NCBI GenBank assembly: GCA_001931905.2
Contig: MSJI02000262.1
Location: 1-34,731, forward strand
Source of the DNA: Cladosporium sp. IMV 00045
Taxonomy: Eukaryota; Ascomycota; Dothideomycetes; Cladosporiales; Cladosporiaceae
DNA length: 34,731 bases
Direction of reading: 5' to 3'
Each line of letters opens with the position of its first letter. Position 1 is the stretch's first letter. The notes under the pieces were generated by a model, which saw only the letters and a program-made list of their open reading frames with translations, searched no databases and had not been told where the DNA came from. A program made the position numbers and the translations under genes. Below, piece after piece: positions 31,345 through 34,731 of this stretch.

Positions 31345-32167
31345 TCGCACGCAGTTGCACAAACTTGACGGTCGGGTTTTCGGATTTATCAAGACTTCAC
31401 GTGGATGTTTCTCCCCTTTTCGGGTTTGGCATTTCTCCGCGGTAGGAATCTTTGGTTGAGAGACAAAGGTCATTTGATGATTACGCTCGTTCTAGATGTG
31501 ATACCCCCAATACAGCACGCTCGGGCAGATTGATAGTTGAGATTGCATAGCAGGCATGATCATATAGACACGGCTACGGCAGTTACGATTTAGTATGACG
31601 CATACTCGTTTTCCTTTCTCTATTTGGGCATTTGTCTGCGTGAAGCGAGCCATCAGGATCGGTTGTGAGCAGAGCTGGACGCAGAGGTAGGCCGGGGTTC
31701 TAGAATTCAATATTACATGGCTACATTTACATCCATTTCGAAGCCTCGCCTCCTGCATAAGTATTTGAATATATCGTACAAGTATTGAGGCCATGCAAGT
31801 CTGACTGGCTTTTTCTTTCGGTGCCTCTTGCTGTTGGGCACGCTTTCTTCTCAGCGTACAATGCATTGCCGTGCGGTGGTCAAGTCTCCCTTTCCAGCCT
31901 TCCCTGCTGACAGCTATCGCCTCTCATGCGAAGAATATTTCTTCCCTCTGCTGCCGAATGATGAGGCCTAAGAGAGGTGTCGTGGCGACTTACAAGTCTT
32001 CTGCCAGGGGCTTCGTTTTATGTCAGGATATGACAAACTGGCTCATTGCAAATCTTGGTCTGCCAACGTCGGAAGACCGACCGAGCACATCCTTTCGCTT
32101 GGCAAAGTGTCGAGTCCGAGGATGGAGATCGTCATGGGACCAGCCGCCAATTCAATGAGCATGGAGA
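31345..32167. other. Convergent 3' flanks
   Basis: 823 nt lie between the stops of the heme-oxygenase-like gene (+) and the Tim17-like gene (-). Frames here are short and show no conserved features. No gene is supported. Confidence 0.5.
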
Positions 32168-33014
32168 TCATTTCTCTGGCTCCTGCTGCTTCTCAGCTGG
32201 CTGCTCAGCCTGTTGCTTCTTCAAAGCCGCGATCTTGTCATCAAGAACGGCAATTTCCACATCAACCTTCAACAACCTCTCCTTCAGCATCTCGGCATAC
32301 TCCTCGTTCGAAAGATGGCTCACGAGTCCCAGGCTAGTCATCGATTCCCAGAAACCCTTCCTAGGCTGATCCTGTTTCGCCGGCGCCGGAACTGCCGTCC
32401 ATTTGTTGTGAATGGCCTGTCCAGCGAAGCCGAAGAAAGCCATGGCGAGAGCACCAGGCAGGGCATTTGAACGACCGCGGAAGATAAGTCCAGCTGTGCC
32501 ACCGCTGAGTCCACCTGCGAGTGCGCTGGCTTTGGTTCGATCACCAGGGGTCAAGTTGCCGGTGTCCCATGCTTGTAGGATGAGACCCCTAGATGCCCAG
32601 AATGATGTTCCTAGTGCGCCGCATTGTACGGAAGATGCAAGTGCGAAGAGAGTTGGGGTTGTGCTTTTGAGGATACCAGCGGTGCCACCGACGAGGAATC
32701 CAGCTCCGCCTGTTCAAGTCGATAATTAGCCTGATGTTGATTTTGAATGTGGCGATGAGAGGATCTCGTCTGAGATGACATGAACTGTTCTACCCAGTGG
32801 CATTTCCCTCGCGATATTTGGATCTTGTCGATTCCATAGCTTAAGAGGGGAGCATAGCCCTAAAAAAAAAACACTGAAGTCATAGGTATCTTCAGAGAGC
32901 AAATAGGAGACGAATGCACTCACCAGAAAAAAGGCCAACCTTCAGCGCAGGTTCGAGGACAGCAAAAAGAGGATCTTCGGTGGGCTTCCTCGGATTGCTG
33001 GCTGGCGCCGACAT
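32168..33014 (-). CDS. Small Tim17/Tim22/Tim23-like membrane protein
   Basis: Two exons, 33014-32924 and 32709-32168, flank a 214-nt intron (GTGAGT..ACAG) and give 210 aa. The N-terminal exon (MSAPASNPRKPTEDPLF) joins through LFSGGAGFLVGGTAG, which keeps a glycine-rich helix intact and supports the splice. Four Gly/Ala-rich hydrophobic segments with GGTAG-type motifs (LFSGGAGFLVGGTAG, FALASSVQCGALGTSFWA, ALAGGLSGGTAGLIF, ALAMAFFGFAGQA) resemble the Tim17/22/23 fold of mitochondrial inner-membrane proteins. A C-terminal helix follows (NEEYAEMLKERLLKVDVEIA, then VLDDKIAALKKQ), probably a coiled coil. I recall uncharacterised fungal homologues of the same build. Localisation and role are inferred from family resemblance. 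It is head to head with eIF4B at 359 nt. Confidence 0.75.
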
Positions 33015-33373
33015 TTTATTAAAATGCACTTGATCGAGCCATGTGCTGGCTGAACAGCAAGAAAGTCAATATCAAATGCGCAGTTGACATCGAAGTGTTC
33101 GCAGCACAGCCGGGGCTGTCTCTCTCGCATCGCCTCCAAGTTTTAGCTCACGGCTCTTCCCGCCTCTCAATTCACTCCGCGTTGGAACTTTTTGATGAGC
33201 GAGCGGCGCTTTAGTTTAGACGTCAACTCTTGTGTGTGTGCACACGACACTACGACTACGCACAAAGAGCGCTACGACTGCGCTCCTTTTCAAAACACCA
33301 ATCCCCTCAGGAATACCCATTCCTGCTTCCAACGCCCGACCGCGCACCGCGACCGGTCACAAAAACCGCAATC
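33015..33373. promoter_or_regulatory. Short divergent promoter region
   Basis: 359 nt lie between the start codons of the Tim17-like gene (-) and eIF4B (+). No coding frame is convincing. The eIF4B side is C/A-rich before the ATG, as in a fungal leader. Confidence 0.5.
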
Positions 33374-34731
33374 ATGGGTACGCACACCCTCGCGCGAGCA
33401 TCCTGTGGTGGAGAAAAACGACGACAAGAATCAGCGATGGTGGAAATGGGCCACGACGGCACGCAGCGCTTGCGCGCCGGGCGCACTGGACTCAGAGGCT
33501 GACGTATATTTTGCAGCTCCCAAGAAGAAGGTCGAAAAGATGGCGCTGGGCGACTTCCTGGCGGATCAGTGTACGCATTCCCTACCCACAGTGTGCGACA
33601 TGGAAAGATGAAACTCACACATCGCAGCGCTCGGTTCATGGGCCGACGAGATGGATGCGCAGCCGCTGCCTTCGGCTTCCGGCTCTGGATACAGCGCTAG
33701 GAACGCACAAAGAGGCGCTGGCGGCGAGGAGGGCAACAGGGCCTTGAACACTTCGGCCTGGGAGCGCTCTGCCGGCGGTGTCGGTGGTGGTGCTGGCCGT
33801 GTCCCTGGCTTCGGTAAGATACATCTATCGGCAAGACGAATCCACGATATATCGCTAACGAGCGACAGACCGTCCCTTCGCCACCCGCGAGGAACTTCCC
33901 ATGCCCGACAAGCCCCCATACACTGCCCATCTCGGAAACCTTGCCTACGACGTCACTCAGGCCGACATCGAGTCCTTCCTCAGCGGCTGCGAGGTCACCA
34001 ACGTCCGCGTTGTCGAGGACAAGATCGACCACAAGCCTAAGGGCTTCGGCTACGTCGAGTTCGCCACTGTAGATGGCCTGAAGAAGGCCCTTACCCTCAC
34101 AGAGTCCCAATTCATGGGTCGCAACATCAGAATCAGCATTGCTGAGCCTCGTGAGTTCTAGTCCAGAGGTTTCATCCAATGTACCTGACTAACATCTCCC
34201 AGCCAAGGAGCGCATGGAGCCCAGCCGTGACTTCTCCGACTGGTCCCGCAAGGGCCCGCTTCCCGACGCTGGCCGCCAGCCATCCAGAGGTTTCAGCCGT
34301 GGCAACTTTGAGGGTTCCGACGCAGGCAGTGAGGCAGGTGGCAAGAGGCCTGGCTACTTCCAGGACGATGGCAAGGTCCGTGACTTCGGAGACTGGTCCC
34401 GCAAGGGCCCTCTTTCCCCTACCCAGGGCGCCGCTGTGCCCGCACGTGAGGGCAGAGGCAATGCAGCCTGGGGTGAGGGCCGTGGATCTGATGCTGGCTC
34501 CCGTCCCCCACGCAAGGAGTTCCAAGAGAGGCCGGTCCCTGAGCGTGCTCCCACCGCCGCTGAGCAGGACAACAAGTGGCGCGACAGAATGCGCGCTGAC
34601 CCCACCCCGGTCGCCAGCCCTGAGGCTTCCACTCCGTCTTCTCCTCAAGCCCAGGCTCCCAAGGAGCGCCCGAGGCTGAACCTGGCCAAGCGCACTGTCT
34701 CTGAGGCCAAGCCTGATGCTCCTCCCGCCCC
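33374..34731 (+). CDS. TIF3: Translation initiation factor eIF4B, 3' end cut by the window
   Basis: It stimulates the eIF4A helicase and mRNA recruitment to the ribosome. Exons are 33374-33377, 33517-33570, 33628-33813, 33869-34150 and 34203 to the window end, with introns of 139, 57, 55 and 52 nt. The first coding exon is only ATGG, and splicing yields MAPKKKVEKMALGDFLADQ then SLGSWADEMD, the typical fungal eIF4B start. One RRM spans about residues 98-172, with RNP2 AHLGNL and RNP1 KGFGYVEF. The region after it has the eIF4B repeat motif DFSDWSRKGPLP (about 185) and DFGDWSRKGPLS (about 235), then Arg/Gly/Pro-rich sequence. 351 codons are visible and no stop is reached. Yeast Tif3 and S. pombe Sce3 are the counterparts. 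Confidence 0.93.

Overview
The window looks like nuclear DNA of a filamentous ascomycete. Genes are widely spaced and encode eukaryotic housekeeping proteins with Pezizomycotina-type features: a class IV chitin synthase, a fungal eIF4B, a GPI-anchored fasciclin protein and an ENV7-type kinase. The coding introns are mostly 52-78 nt (two are 139 and 214 nt), with GT..AG ends and CTAAC/CTGAC-like branch points. The general style suggests a Dothideomycete, but that is an inference. I see no CRISPR array, no intact transposon and no tRNA or rRNA gene.

Layout. 1-2187 has no recognisable gene. 2188-6119 (-) is a class IV chitin synthase. A 2.3 kb intergenic region separates it from a divergent Sel1-repeat protein of the SKT5/chitin-synthase-activator family at 8434-10485 (+). 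A 20-N assembly gap lies at 10690-10709. 11721-13067 (+) is an ENV7/STK16-like protein kinase. 13385-14107 (-) is an uncharacterised protein, head to head with an ankyrin-repeat protein at 14522-15416 (+). 16286-17485 (+) is hydroxymethylbilane synthase (HEM3). 19232-20498 (+) is a secreted, probably GPI-anchored protein with two fasciclin domains. 21658-23169 (-) is a conserved, mostly disordered protein of unknown function. 23170-27076 holds no gene I can support. 27077-29679 (-) is the microtubule bundler ASE1/MAP65. 30442-31344 (+) is a membrane-anchored heme-oxygenase-like protein. 32168-33014 (-) is a small Tim17/22/23-like membrane protein. 33374 to the window end (+) is translation initiation factor eIF4B, cut off at its 3' side.

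Functional themes. The clearest linkage is cell-wall synthesis: a Chs3-type chitin synthase lies head to head with a protein of the family that activates Chs3 in yeast, so the two may share regulatory DNA. The fasciclin protein is another surface component. HEM3 (heme synthesis) and the heme-oxygenase-like protein (heme breakdown) are 13 kb apart, with no sign of being a cluster. The rest is a normal mix of unrelated genes.

The most interesting unexplained gene is the small protein at 13385-14107. Its N-terminal half has a Thr-x5-Cys-x14-His pattern resembling the catalytic layout of CheD-type glutamine deamidases; this is a hypothesis only. Splice sites were placed by eye from GT..AG signals and by requiring the joined protein to keep its family sequence. 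No alignment or search was run.
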